Notes: generated by a model from the letters alone, not told the origin. A stretch of 64,000 nt of DNA from Rhodococcus sp. B7740 (GCF_000954115.1 NZ_CP010797.1:3286001-3350000); one strand, 5' to 3'; counted from the first letter of the stretch, positions 41,910 to 51,997 are shown. Made by a program: numbers and translations.

Positions 41910-43580
41910 TCATTCGACGGGGTTCGCCATCTCCTGCAGCAACCGGCTCGTCATCCGCACTGCCTGGTCTCCACCGTCCGCGTCCTCGATGTACACCGCG
42001 AATGCGACGTCACCACTGGTGGCGAGGACGAAGCGATCGTCGCCACTGTCCCCGGCGAATCCCTGCACACCGTCGAACGTGTCGAGACCGCTACTGCTCG
42101 ACGAGTCGGCGAGTATGCCGCGCAACCGGTTTACCGCATCCGATCCCATTGCCTTGGACTCTCGATCGGCGACTGCGGTCTGCCCGGCGACGATCGCCGG
42201 AGTCGGAGCGCTGCCCCGAGAGATCGCGGCTGCCATCTGCGCGAGTCCGAACGGAGTCACGGTCGCCTCGTCACCGGAGGCAGTCGACACGGTCCTGATG
42301 CCGTCGATCGCACTGCGGCTGGCGGCGGGAGATCCTGTGTGGGCGTCGAGTCCCGGCATCGAGTAGTTGATACCGAGACCCAAGCCGGCAGCTGCGTCTT
42401 CGGCACTGTCGTCGCCGCGATCGGACTGCACGGCCCGCACGAGCTCCGACGCGGTGCCTGCCGGGTAGGAGCCCCCGAACACCACGTCGCCCTGCTCGTT
42501 GGCGTAACTGTTCTGTGCCGCAGCGAGAATCGCGCCGGTCGAGGTGGACACGGCGACGATCGACGCCGACGATCCCGCCATGACGACTGCATTCTCGGCT
42601 GCCAACTGGATGCGCGGATCGAGTGTCGCGTGCAGGTCCGGCCCGCCCGGTCCTTGGAATCCGACGCGGCGTTCGCCCGTTCCGTCGACGGTGTAGGTGT
42701 CGACGGCCCAGCCTGCGGTGGCGTCGCGTCCTTCCTGCCATGCGGCGCGCAGCGAATCCAGCACGGGAGAGGTGATCCGACGATCGTCGACGATCAGTTT
42801 GGGTTGCGGCGAGACCACGACGCCCGGCACGGCGCGCAGGTCGTCTTCGAGGACGGCGAAGTCGTCGTCACGCAAGGTCACGGCGGTGATCGGTGCGCCG
42901 CCCGCCGAATTCAGTTCGGCCAGCATCGATTCGGAGGTGATGAGCGGGGCGACGACGTCGATGACGTCCGCTAGTTGCGCCGTGGACGTGGCCGGATCGC
43001 TCATCTGCGCCGGGTCGAGGGAGATGGCGTTGATGGTGCGCTCGCTCATCAGCACGTTGTTCGCGGCGTCGAAGATCAGCGGCGGGGCGGCGTCGGTCCG
43101 GGTGTAGCGGACCGATCCGCCCGAGGTGAGGTCGGGGACGAGGGTGGCCGGATCCCACGCGATGCGCCAACCCACGCTGAGCTTCTTGGTCGAGCCCTGT
43201 GCGCTGTACTTCCAGTCCTTGCCCTCACCGAAGTTCCAGGCGGACGCAAGGGTGAAGAATCCACTCTCGTCCGAGAGGTCCATGTACTGGGTCAGGTCGA
43301 AGTCACCGGTGGACGTGCCACCGGCCGACAAGCCGTCGAACATCTGGTTCAGCGCGGCCGTCGCGGCGTTCGGGTAGGTCGTCATCGCGGCAGCGGCCGC
43401 GACATCGCGGTTGTCCAGGGCGTCGACGAACTTCGAGACCAGCACCTCGGCCTCGCTCGGCGGGCGATCGACCATCCAGAACACTGCCGAGACCGTCAAC
43501 GTCGCCGATGCTGCGACGGCGACGAGGTAGCGACCGCGGGCCTTGCGCGGGCCACGACGGGCACGACTCATAGAACTCAT
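41910..43580 (-). CDS. PBP-like transpeptidase homolog lacking all catalytic motifs
   Basis: 556 residues, related end to end to the penicillin-binding lipoprotein encoded just upstream: an N-terminal anchor helix (ATLTVSAVFWMV), an NTF2/MecA_N-like domain (MFDGLSAGGTSTGDF versus LYDGLSAGGTVTATP) and a transpeptidase-like domain. The three motifs are gone: STFK is replaced by TASE in YPAGTASELV, KTG by DSG in GFAGDSGDDRF, and about 60 residues that hold SxN in the neighbour are missing. The frame is intact, so this is a pseudoenzyme, not a decayed gene. It has no lipobox. A TATTGT -10 lies 5 bases before the ATG. Confidence 0.85.
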   Translation of the reverse strand: MSSMSRARRGPRKARGRYLVAVAASATLTVSAVFWMVDRPPSEAEVLVSKFVDALDNRDVAAAAAMTTYPNAATAALNQMFDGLSAGGTSTGDFDLTQYMDLSDESGFFTLASAWNFGEGKDWKYSAQGSTKKLSVGWRIAWDPATLVPDLTSGGSVRYTRTDAAPPLIFDAANNVLMSERTINAISLDPAQMSDPATSTAQLADVIDVVAPLITSESMLAELNSAGGAPITAVTLRDDDFAVLEDDLRAVPGVVVSPQPKLIVDDRRITSPVLDSLRAAWQEGRDATAGWAVDTYTVDGTGERRVGFQGPGGPDLHATLDPRIQLAAENAVVMAGSSASIVAVSTSTGAILAAAQNSYANEQGDVVFGGSYPAGTASELVRAVQSDRGDDSAEDAAAGLGLGINYSMPGLDAHTGSPAASRSAIDGIRTVSTASGDEATVTPFGLAQMAAAISRGSAPTPAIVAGQTAVADRESKAMGSDAVNRLRGILADSSSSSGLDTFDGVQGFAGDSGDDRFVLATSGDVAFAVYIEDADGGDQAVRMTSRLLQEMANPVE

Positions 43581-43666
43581 GAGTCACAATATTCACTGTA
43601 GTCACACGAGTAACAAGCACGGGATTCAAACGAGCCGGTCACGATTGAGACTCGGCCGCAGCCGAT

Positions 43667-45496
43667 TCACCGCAGAAAACGACCCGCAGCCTCGATGGCC
43701 GGGCTCGAACTGCCCGCGTCGTTCACGAACACCGCGAACGCGAGATCGCCCGAGATCCCGACGAACCAACCGTGGGCGCCTTCGTTGTTGGCACCGAACT
43801 CCGCGGTGCCGGTCTTGCCGAGCAACCCGGGGATGTCATTGAGCGCCGTCGCGGTGCCGCCGGTGATCGTCTCGCGCATCATGGTCTTGATCTGCTCGGT
43901 GACCTGCGGGTTCACCGCTGCCGGCTGCATGTCACCCACGCCCGGCTCTCCGACGACGACCGTCGGCGGCAGCAATCCGTTGTTCGCGATCGACGACGCG
44001 ACCAGCGCCATTCCGAACGGCGACGCGGTCACCTGCCCCTGACCGATGGCGGACTCGACGCGCTGCGCCGGGGTGTCGGCCGACGGGACCGAGCCGGTGA
44101 CGGTCGTCAGACCGGGGGTGACGTAGTCGACGCCGAGGCCGTACTGCGCGGCCGCGTCGGTCAGTCCGTTCGGCGGGAGTGCCACACCGAGGCGGCCCAT
44201 CGTCGTGTTGCAGGACTTGGCGAAGGCGGTGTGGAGTGGCACGTCGCCGAGATCGAAGTTGTCGTCGTTCGGGATCTGCCTGCCTTCGATGTTCTCCGTC
44301 GCCGGGCACGGCAGCACGGTATCGGGGGTGACGGCACCGGACTGCAGTGCAGCCGAGGTGGTCACCGTCTTGAACGTCGACCCCGGCGGGTACAGGCCGG
44401 TCAGCGCGATCGGGCCCTCGGCATCGGCGGCGGCATTCTGCGCCACTGCCAGAACCGCCCCCGTCGACGGCCGAAGCGCGACGATGGCCGCCTGCTGCGG
44501 CAGCGAAGCAAGGGCATTCTCGGCTTTGAGTTGCAGTGCCGAATCCAGGGTGGTCGCAATATCGTCGCCGGTTCCGGCATCGCGTCCCGCCAGCGGAGTG
44601 ACGGTGCCGTCCGCTGCAACAGCCTGTACAGCCCATCCACGATTGGCCACCTGCTCCTGCTCCCACAGCGTCGTGAGGTCGTTGAGGACCGGCGACACGA
44701 GGTTGCGGTCGGTGGCGAGCAACCGCGTCTGCGGGGCCAGGGTGACTCCGGGGATCGTAGCGAGCTGAGCACCGATGGGGTCGATGTCCGCCTGACGAAG
44801 CAACACGATGGTGGCCGAATTACCCTGCGCTGCAGCCACAGTCGAGGTGACGTACTCGGCGGTGATACCCGGGACGACGGATCCGACGAGGTTCGCGACA
44901 GCCACGGGATCGGCCGTCGCATCGACGTTGACCAGGGTGACCACCTGCTGCGACATCAGCTCGACGCCGTTGCCGTCGAAGATGCGCGGCGCGACGAGCG
45001 CGTCGGTCGGAGTGAAGCGCACCGACGAGTCGGCCGTCAGGCCCGGCACCAACATCGCTGGGTCCCAGGTGATCTTCCAACCCTGCTCGGTCTCCGCCGC
45101 GGTCGCAGAGGTCGTGTAGTTCCATTCCTTCGGCTCGCCGTCGGGTTCGGCGGTGCCGTCGGTGGTCGTCGAAAAGCGCCAACCGGCATTCAACGTGAAC
45201 GTGCCGGTATCGGCGTTGGCGTCGGTGGCCTCGAAATCGGGAGTTGCCGTCACCGTTCCGCCTGCCGAAAGCCCGTCGTACAGCTCGGTGAGGGCTGCCG
45301 TCGCGCCGGCCGGATCGGTGGTCAACGCAGCCGCTTGGTCGATGTTCGCACTGTTGACCGCGGCGGCGAACTGCTCGGCGACAGTCTGCGGCTGATCGGG
45401 CCCACTCTGACCGCAGGCGGCGAGCACCAATGCCAGTACGGACACGATCGCGGCCAGAGTCGTGGGTCTTCTCGAAGTGCGCACGGGGTCGATCAT
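43667..45496 (-). CDS. Penicillin-binding lipoprotein (D,D-transpeptidase)
   Basis: 609 residues. The signal peptide ends in the lipobox VLALVLAAC (Cys28). An NTF2-like MecA_N domain (about 40-160), a dimerisation-like region and the transpeptidase domain follow. The catalytic motifs are STFK (Ser373), SCN in FAKSCNTTMGRL, and KTG in LLGKTGTAEFG (about 561). It crosslinks peptidoglycan outside the cell. It resembles M. tuberculosis Rv2864c from memory. I use the ATG at 45496, which gives a proper signal peptide; the frame opens at 45562. The pseudo-PBP gene lies 86 bases downstream. Confidence 0.93.
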   Translation of the reverse strand: MIDPVRTSRRPTTLAAIVSVLALVLAACGQSGPDQPQTVAEQFAAAVNSANIDQAAALTTDPAGATAALTELYDGLSAGGTVTATPDFEATDANADTGTFTLNAGWRFSTTTDGTAEPDGEPKEWNYTTSATAAETEQGWKITWDPAMLVPGLTADSSVRFTPTDALVAPRIFDGNGVELMSQQVVTLVNVDATADPVAVANLVGSVVPGITAEYVTSTVAAAQGNSATIVLLRQADIDPIGAQLATIPGVTLAPQTRLLATDRNLVSPVLNDLTTLWEQEQVANRGWAVQAVAADGTVTPLAGRDAGTGDDIATTLDSALQLKAENALASLPQQAAIVALRPSTGAVLAVAQNAAADAEGPIALTGLYPPGSTFKTVTTSAALQSGAVTPDTVLPCPATENIEGRQIPNDDNFDLGDVPLHTAFAKSCNTTMGRLGVALPPNGLTDAAAQYGLGVDYVTPGLTTVTGSVPSADTPAQRVESAIGQGQVTASPFGMALVASSIANNGLLPPTVVVGEPGVGDMQPAAVNPQVTEQIKTMMRETITGGTATALNDIPGLLGKTGTAEFGANNEGAHGWFVGISGDLAFAVFVNDAGSSSPAIEAAGRFLR

Positions 45497-45589
45497 GCCT
45501 CGAGCGAGTCCTGGCGGAGTCCAAGAGTTGACCAAGACCTTCCGCGCACCGTGATCGAGCACTGTTCCTTCGACTCACCAGGACCCTTC

Positions 45590-47026
45590 ATGTTCGCAAC
45601 ACCGAAAAGTGCGGCTGTCCGCCGCGCCACCCTGGCCGTCGTCTGTGTGACGACGGCAATGCTCATGCTCGACATCGCGGTGGTCAACACCGCCCTACCC
45701 TCCATCGCAGCCGACCTGAATTCCGGCGTCAGCGCCCTGAAATGGGTCGTCGACGCCTACACCCTCGCCTTGGCGACCGTGGTTCTCAGCGCCGGCTCGT
45801 GGGCCGATCGCCGCGGGCGGAAACGGGTCTTCCTCATCGGCATCGTCACGTTCACCGTCACATCGTTGTCGTGCGCGCTCGCGCCGAACATCGTGATTCT
45901 CGATATCGCTCGCGCCGTGCAAGGAATCGGCGGTGCGTTGCTCTTCGCCTGCTCGCTCGCGCTGCTCGCCGACGTGTTCGAGAAGGGACCGGCCCGGGCG
46001 TCTGCGCTGGCCGCCTACGGTGCCACGATCGGTGGGTCCTTCGCTGTCGGTCCCCTCGTCGGCGGCGTACTGACCGAGGTGTTCCATTGGCGCGCAGTCT
46101 TCTTGATCAACATCCCCATCGGACTACTGACACTCGCCGCGACCCTGCGGTGGGTCCCCGAATCCCGCGATCCCCGGCCCCGCGGAGCAGACCTGCCCGG
46201 GCAAGTACTGGTGTCGCTCGGCCTCGCAGGCCTGGTCTACGGTCTGCTGCACGGCAACGAAGCAGGCTGGACCGAGCCGTCCACTCTGCTCGCGCTCGGC
46301 GTCGCTGCAGTCTCGCTCGTCGCGTTCTGCCTGCACGAGGTGAACACACCCGACCCGATGTTGCCACCACACCTGCTCGCCAACCGTGCGTTCGCCGGGG
46401 CCCAGATCGCCGCATTCGCCATCTCTGCATCCCTGTTCGCGGTGTTCGTCTACACCACCGTCTACCTGCAGAACGTGCAGCATCTATCCCCGATCGAGGC
46501 CGGTCTGGTGTACCTGCCCGCGACGGTGGCGATGTTCGTCGTAGCAGGACTGACCGCAAAACTGGACGGTCGCATTCCGGTAACACTCTCGTTGACCGTC
46601 TCGCTGATCCTCGTCTCCGTCGGCCTGCTGATGATGACCGTCGTGGACATCGACGGTTCGCCGCTGGCGTTGATCCCGGGATTCGTGGTCGCGTGCATCG
46701 GTGCCGGGGTGTTCAACCCCGTCATGAGCGGACTCGTTCTGGGCGAAGGCACAGCCCACCACTCCGGCTTGGCCGCAGGCATCAACGACGCGTTCCGGCA
46801 GAGCGGAATCGCCGTCGGAGTCGCCGGACTCGGCGCGTTTCTCCCCGCTGAGTCGATGCTGCCCGGCGGTTCACCGATCGAGCTGGTGCACGGGCTGCAC
46901 GCGGCATTGTTCGTCGCCGCACTGATCGCCGCGGTCGGTGCACTCGTCTGCGTGACGACGTTGCAGCACACCACCCGGCCGGACGCCATGACGTCCACTT
47001 CGAGTCCGGCAGAGGTGGCGGCATGA
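45590..47026 (+). CDS. DHA2-type MFS drug exporter
   Basis: 478 residues, 14 helices, with motif A GSWADRRGRKRVFLIG between TM2 and TM3 and motif C-like GATIGGSFAVGPLVGGVL in TM5, both hallmarks of drug:H+ antiporters. It opens with LDIAVVNTALPSIAADL (motif D1). A very long open frame begins at 43772, but that part mirrors the minus-strand PBP gene; the ATG at 45590 with AGGA upstream is the start. It lies next to a SARP-type regulator that might control it. Substrate unknown. Confidence 0.92.
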   Translation: MFATPKSAAVRRATLAVVCVTTAMLMLDIAVVNTALPSIAADLNSGVSALKWVVDAYTLALATVVLSAGSWADRRGRKRVFLIGIVTFTVTSLSCALAPNIVILDIARAVQGIGGALLFACSLALLADVFEKGPARASALAAYGATIGGSFAVGPLVGGVLTEVFHWRAVFLINIPIGLLTLAATLRWVPESRDPRPRGADLPGQVLVSLGLAGLVYGLLHGNEAGWTEPSTLLALGVAAVSLVAFCLHEVNTPDPMLPPHLLANRAFAGAQIAAFAISASLFAVFVYTTVYLQNVQHLSPIEAGLVYLPATVAMFVVAGLTAKLDGRIPVTLSLTVSLILVSVGLLMMTVVDIDGSPLALIPGFVVACIGAGVFNPVMSGLVLGEGTAHHSGLAAGINDAFRQSGIAVGVAGLGAFLPAESMLPGGSPIELVHGLHAALFVAALIAAVGALVCVTTLQHTTRPDAMTSTSSPAEVAA

Positions 47027-47099
47027 CCGTTCTTGCTGACGCGATCGAGCATCGGTACTTACACTGACGCCGAACAGCACGTGGGGAGGGGGCTCGCGC

Positions 47100-50000
47100 A
47101 TGATCTACCGATTGCTCGGCCCCCTGGAGGTGACGCGGCCCGACGGCCGTCCGATCGATCTCGGACCGCGTAAGCAGCGAGCCGTACTTGCTGCACTCCT
47201 GGCCGACAACGGGCGGGTGGTGTCCACCGATCGGCTGATCGACGTGCTGTGGCAGGGCAATGCCCCGTCCGGCGCCATGGCGAGTCTGCAGGCGTACATC
47301 TCGAATCTGCGACGAGCTCTGCGCGTCGACCCTGCCGCGGCGTCGGTCATCGTCCGGCAACCACCGGGCTACGTGCTCGACCTCGATGATCAATACATCG
47401 ACCGGGCCGTATTCCTCACGGAGGCGGAATCGGCGAGGCAGCACGTTCGGGCAGCGCAGTGGGAGCAAGCCCTGACCAACGCAGATCGTGCGCTGGCCAG
47501 GGTTCGCGGGCCGTTCCTCGAAGATCTTCGCGACGAACACTGGGTGGAAGTGGAGGCGGCTGCATTCGAGGAAGTCCGCACGGAGTGCCGCGAAACCCGC
47601 ATCACTGCTCTGTTGGCCGCAGGACGTGTGGCACCGGCTCTGGTCGACGCCGCCGCGCTGTGCCACGAATACCCGCTGCGTGATCGCACGTGCTGGCTCC
47701 GCATGCTCGCGTTGCACCGAGCCGGACGCTCCACCGAAGCACTTCAGGCATACCGCGATCACTCCGCGCGGTTGGACGACGAACTCGGATTGGACGTAGG
47801 CACCGAACTCGCGTCCCTCCACACCGCGATTCTGCGTCACGATCCGGGTCTGGCGGCGTGGCCGCGACAGCCGGGATGGTCGGGGGCCGAGCGGCTGTCG
47901 ATCCCGGCATCGCCGGCGGGGCCGCCGGAGTCCGCCGCGATGGAGCCGGAATCCACGCTGATCGGACGGACTTCGGAGTCCGAACTGATCGCCGGGATGC
48001 TCGACCGGGTTCGCGGCGGCGAGAGTCGCTGGCTCGTGCTGACCGGTCCCGCCGGAATCGGCAAGACACGCCTCGCCGAGGAGTGCGACAGCCGCACCCT
48101 CGCCGCCGCCGGCCGGTCACTGTGGGCCAGATGTCTGGAGGACGACGGCACCCCAGCCTGGTGGCCGATTCGACAACTGTTGCGCCAGTTGGGGGTCGAC
48201 GCCGAGAGTGTCCTCCTCCCACCCGCCCACGTGGAACCGGACGAGGCGAGATTCGCCGTCTACGAGCGAGTCACCGCAGCCATCGAGGACTCGGTGGCGG
48301 GATTCGGGTCGGGTGTGACGACGTTGGTCGTCGATGACGTCCAGTGGGCAGACACGACCTCTCTGAGATGTCTGATGCATCTGGTCGCAGCGCTGCACCG
48401 GCACCCGGTGTGGTTCGTTCTGACGTTGCGCGAGAACGAGACCGGACCCGAGGTACGCAAGCTGGTCGAGACGGTGCTCCACGCAGCGGGGAACCGCCAC
48501 CTCACGGTCACCCCGCTCGGCCCCATGGAGGTCGACGCACTGGCCCGGCGCGTCGCGGGCGAAGATCTCGATGCCGACGAAATTCACCGCCTCGCCGAGC
48601 GCACCGGCGGAAACCCACTGTTCGTGTCCGAGTACGCGAGACTACCCCGAGACGATCGCCGGGACGGTGAGATTCCCTCTGCCGTGCGGTCGGTACTCGA
48701 CCGCCGCCTCCACGCAGTGGAACCAGCCGTACTGCAGGTACTTCGGGTTGCAGCGGTGATCGGAGACGCCCTCGACGTCGGCCTGCTCGCTGCGGCGACC
48801 GGGCTGACCGTCGATACCCTGGTCGACTACCTAGACGACGCCGCAGACGAGCGCATCATCGTCGCCGATCCCGCCGGAGGTGGCTGCGTCTTTGCCCACG
48901 GTCTGTTGAGAGACGCAGTGCTGGCGGCTATTCCGGCATTGCGTAGGCAACGTATCCATGCGTCGGTTGCCGAGGCACTGATCGATTCCCACGATGCCGA
49001 CCGATCGAGCAAGCGCGCGCAACATCTGATGGCCGCACTGCCGATCGTCGACCCTCGAAGCGCACTCTCCGCCTGTACCGATGCCGCCCGTGAAGCGACC
49101 GAACGGTGGAGTTCGGAAACAGCAGCACGATGGTGGGATGGTGCGGTCCAGGCATTCGATCTCCTCCCTGCCTCGGAACAGGTGCCCGACGACCGCGACG
49201 ACCTACTGGTCGCACGCGTCGAAGCACTCGCTCGGGCCGGGCGCGGTCAAACCGTCCTCGACGTCGTCGACGAATGCCTGCTCGACGCCGTGCGTCAGGG
49301 TCGAACATCGACTGTCGGACGGTTGGCCGCAGCCCTCCTGCGCGCCGCCGGCGCATGGCCGTGGGTGTCCTACGGCCGCGACCCTGCGCCGTTGCTCGGC
49401 AGACTGGCCGGCATGGAGCAGTTCGTCGAATCGGACACGGCCGCTCATGCGCGTGTACTGGCGGCAACCGCCGTCGGATTCTGCTACCACCCGGACTCGT
49501 CCGTTCCCGACGCGCTGAGCCGTCGAGCACTCGATATTGCCTCGGCAACAGGCGACTTCGAGGTTGTCGCCGATGCTCTGCTTGCTCGGATCCTGCTGTT
49601 CTCCGGTGTGGCTCAGCGCAGCGAGGAGTCCCTCGGGCTGATTCGCGAGTTGTTCACGCTGCCGCATCGCCATTCTCCTTTCGACAACGTCATCGCCCAT
49701 GCGGTTGCGAGCATGACCGAGATGAATCTGGGCGATGTCGAGAACGCCACCGATCACCTGCGACGCGGAATCGCCGGGTGCGATCTACTGCGCCTACCGG
49801 TTGTTCGCGTTCAATTGCGCTGGATGGAAGCAACATTGGCAGCCTGGCACGGAAACTTCGACGAGTGCCGTCGCCAGTACGACACCGCCCGTCAGATCCA
49901 TCTGCAGACCGAGTTGTACACCGCAGGCAGTGCCGGGCTGGCGATGAACGCACTGGAGTGGGAGTGCGGCAATCTGGCCACCGCCGAACCGGGGATCGTC

Positions 50001-50522
50001 GAACCGCAATCGTGGAAGATAGCGATCGACGCAGCCAACAGCAGGAAAGCAGAAGCGACACAATCCATATCGAACTGGTTGACGGAGTCTCGGCCACCGA
50101 CGTGGACGACACTCGGCCACACGACCCTCTTGGCTCGCGTCGTCGCGGATCTCGAATTGGTCCAGTACGCCGAACAATTCGTGGAGTTGCTCCAGCCCTT
50201 CACCGACCGCATCGCGACGGTGGGTCATGTCGGCTCCATCGGTTCGGTCGCAGAGGCGTCGGCCAGGCTCCACGCAGTGCTGGGCCGCAGCGACCGCGCC
50301 GCCGAGTTGCTCGATCGAGCCGAGGCACTGGCCAGCCGAACCTCGAGCCGCCCGACCCTGCTCCGGTGTCGGTTGCTCAGAGCCCAACTGCAACCACCGT
50401 CGAGGGCCCGCGAGCAGACCCTGACCGAGGTGCTCGCCGAGGCACGACGGACCGGCATGCTCGGGCTGGCTGCACAGTTCAAGAATTCTCCAAGCGCGGT
50501 GGGTAATTCTCGTCCTCGTTGA
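47100..50522 (+). CDS. SARP/AfsR-type regulator with AAA ATPase domain
   Basis: 1140 residues. Residues 1-95 form an OmpR-like winged helix (MIYRLLGPLEVTRPDGRPID, RRALRVDPA) and 100-250 the BTAD all-helical domain. From about 280 comes an AAA/NB-ARC-like ATPase with Walker A GPAGIGKTRLAEE and Walker B TLVVDDVQWAD. The rest is helical, TPR-like, without a terminal LuxR domain. Such regulators activate secondary-metabolite or efflux genes. ATG at 47100 after GGGGAGGGGG. Likely targets are the flanking MFS and flavoprotein genes; this is inference. Confidence 0.9.
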   Translation: MIYRLLGPLEVTRPDGRPIDLGPRKQRAVLAALLADNGRVVSTDRLIDVLWQGNAPSGAMASLQAYISNLRRALRVDPAAASVIVRQPPGYVLDLDDQYIDRAVFLTEAESARQHVRAAQWEQALTNADRALARVRGPFLEDLRDEHWVEVEAAAFEEVRTECRETRITALLAAGRVAPALVDAAALCHEYPLRDRTCWLRMLALHRAGRSTEALQAYRDHSARLDDELGLDVGTELASLHTAILRHDPGLAAWPRQPGWSGAERLSIPASPAGPPESAAMEPESTLIGRTSESELIAGMLDRVRGGESRWLVLTGPAGIGKTRLAEECDSRTLAAAGRSLWARCLEDDGTPAWWPIRQLLRQLGVDAESVLLPPAHVEPDEARFAVYERVTAAIEDSVAGFGSGVTTLVVDDVQWADTTSLRCLMHLVAALHRHPVWFVLTLRENETGPEVRKLVETVLHAAGNRHLTVTPLGPMEVDALARRVAGEDLDADEIHRLAERTGGNPLFVSEYARLPRDDRRDGEIPSAVRSVLDRRLHAVEPAVLQVLRVAAVIGDALDVGLLAAATGLTVDTLVDYLDDAADERIIVADPAGGGCVFAHGLLRDAVLAAIPALRRQRIHASVAEALIDSHDADRSSKRAQHLMAALPIVDPRSALSACTDAAREATERWSSETAARWWDGAVQAFDLLPASEQVPDDRDDLLVARVEALARAGRGQTVLDVVDECLLDAVRQGRTSTVGRLAAALLRAAGAWPWVSYGRDPAPLLGRLAGMEQFVESDTAAHARVLAATAVGFCYHPDSSVPDALSRRALDIASATGDFEVVADALLARILLFSGVAQRSEESLGLIRELFTLPHRHSPFDNVIAHAVASMTEMNLGDVENATDHLRRGIAGCDLLRLPVVRVQLRWMEATLAAWHGNFDECRRQYDTARQIHLQTELYTAGSAGLAMNALEWECGNLATAEPGIVEPQSWKIAIDAANSRKAEATQSISNWLTESRPPTWTTLGHTTLLARVVADLELVQYAEQFVELLQPFTDRIATVGHVGSIGSVAEASARLHAVLGRSDRAAELLDRAEALASRTSSRPTLLRCRLLRAQLQPPSRAREQTLTEVLAEARRTGMLGLAAQFKNSPSAVGNSRPR

Positions 50523-50537
50523 AACACTCGACGAGAA

Positions 50538-51968
50538 ATGGATTCCATCATGGCTTTTCACTCCCCTACGATCCACGCCGATCTGAACTCGCTGCGCAGC
50601 GAACTGACCGGCTCGCTCGCGCTACCCGGCGAGCCGGGCTACGAACTCGCGACGCCCTGGAACGTCGCCGTACCCGTGCGACCGCTCGCGGTGGTCGAGG
50701 TACACGACGCACGCGATGTGGTGAGCACGGTTCGGTATGCCGCCCGCACCGGCATGCGCGTCGCTGTCGGCAGAACCGGACACGGCGCAGTCCCGATCGA
50801 GGGCGACGTCCTGTTCGTCCACACCGGGCACCTGAACAGCTGCGTCGTGGACGCAGACACCCGGACAGCTCAGCTCGGTGCCGGTGTGATCTGGCAGGAC
50901 GTCGTCGACGCCGCCGCGCCACACGGCCTGGCTCCATTGTGCGGATCGTCCACCGCCGTCGGGGTGGTCGGCTTCCTCACCGGTGCCGGCATCGGCCCGC
51001 TGGTGCGCACGTTCGGTCTGTCCTCGGATCACGTCCGAGCGTTCGAGCTCGTCACCGGAGAGGGTGACATCCTGCGTGTCACGGCCGATCAGCATGCAGA
51101 ACTCTTCTGGGGACTGCGCGGCGGAAAGTCCACGCTCGGCATCGTCACCTCGGTCGAGATCGACCTGATGCAGCTCTCGCACTTCTACGGCGGTGCACTG
51201 TATTTCGCCGGTTCCGATGCCGCCGCTGTCGCCCACGCCTGGCTGGATCTGTGCACCGACCTCCCCGAGCACACGTCGACCTCGATGGCCCTACTGCAGC
51301 TGCCGTCGCTGCCGCAGGTTCCACCACCTCTTGCCGGTCGCTTCACCGTGGCGATTCGGTTCGCCAGTGTCGCGGGCCCGAAGGAGGCAGAAGCGCTCCT
51401 GACCCCGGTTCGAGGCGTCGCCACGCCCGTCATCGATGCGGTGGGCATGCTGCCGTACGCGGCGATCGGGGCCGTGCACGCCGATCCGGTCGATCCTATG
51501 CCGAGCCACGAATTCAGCTGTTTGACCGAGCAATTGACTCATGACGCGATCGACGAGTTGCTCGCCGTCGCAGGCCCGGAGTCGGGGTCACCGCAGACGG
51601 TCGTGGAAGCTCGCCTGCTCGGCGGTGTGCTCGCCCGCGAACCCCGGCACCGCAGCGCGTTCTGCCATCGGAATGCGGCATTCACCCTCTTCACGACCGG
51701 CGTGCCGGCGCACGGGGCAGAAGTCGAGCCCGTTCTTTCGCATGCGGAGCTCGTCGCTCAGGCGATGTCGCCATGGTCGACCGGAGGATCGCTGCCCAAT
51801 TTCGCGTCCAGTGGCGATCCGGAGCGCATCTCGAGGATGTACGACGAGGACACCGCACACTGGCTGGGCGCCCTCGCCGAAGAGCACGATCCTGCGGGTG
51901 TGTTGCGCGTCGGACCAGTCGTACGCGACATCGGTGGCGCACCTGCCGAAGGAGGTGTAATCATGTAA
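50538..51968 (+). CDS. BBE-type FAD-binding oxidoreductase
   Basis: 476 residues. The PCMH/FAD_binding_4 domain spans about residues 35-205, with the flavin-linking histidine region GRTGHGAVP. The second covalent position of bicovalent enzymes, normally a Cys in the GGG-x-G region, is not evident in GVVGFLTGAGIGPLVR. A C-terminal BBE-like segment is only weakly visible. It oxidises alcohols or amines using O2; substrate unknown. ATG at 50538 or 50550. It lies 15 bases after the SARP gene, so the two are probably co-transcribed. Confidence 0.84.
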   Translation: MDSIMAFHSPTIHADLNSLRSELTGSLALPGEPGYELATPWNVAVPVRPLAVVEVHDARDVVSTVRYAARTGMRVAVGRTGHGAVPIEGDVLFVHTGHLNSCVVDADTRTAQLGAGVIWQDVVDAAAPHGLAPLCGSSTAVGVVGFLTGAGIGPLVRTFGLSSDHVRAFELVTGEGDILRVTADQHAELFWGLRGGKSTLGIVTSVEIDLMQLSHFYGGALYFAGSDAAAVAHAWLDLCTDLPEHTSTSMALLQLPSLPQVPPPLAGRFTVAIRFASVAGPKEAEALLTPVRGVATPVIDAVGMLPYAAIGAVHADPVDPMPSHEFSCLTEQLTHDAIDELLAVAGPESGSPQTVVEARLLGGVLAREPRHRSAFCHRNAAFTLFTTGVPAHGAEVEPVLSHAELVAQAMSPWSTGGSLPNFASSGDPERISRMYDEDTAHWLGALAEEHDPAGVLRVGPVVRDIGGAPAEGGVIM

Positions 51969-51978
51969 TTACGATTAC
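51957..51978. promoter_or_regulatory. AT-rich nested palindrome, candidate operator
   Basis: GTAATC-N10-GATTAC encloses the inner palindrome GTAATTAC. It covers the stop codon of the flavoprotein gene and lies 19 bases upstream of the next ATG. Its A+T content contrasts with the surrounding DNA. Probably bound by a dimeric regulator, perhaps the RHH-like product of the next gene. Confidence 0.5.
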
Positions 51979-51997
51979 TTCGCACATAGGAGTCCTC

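Noticed and set aside
41910-43580. Degraded pseudogene reading for the PBP-like paralog
   Set aside because: The frame is uninterrupted over 556 codons with sensible domains and a promoter-like element; loss is limited to catalytic motifs.
43772-47026. 1084-codon plus-strand open frame
   Set aside because: The first 600 codons are the complement of the PBP lipoprotein gene; only the MFS part from 45590 is real.
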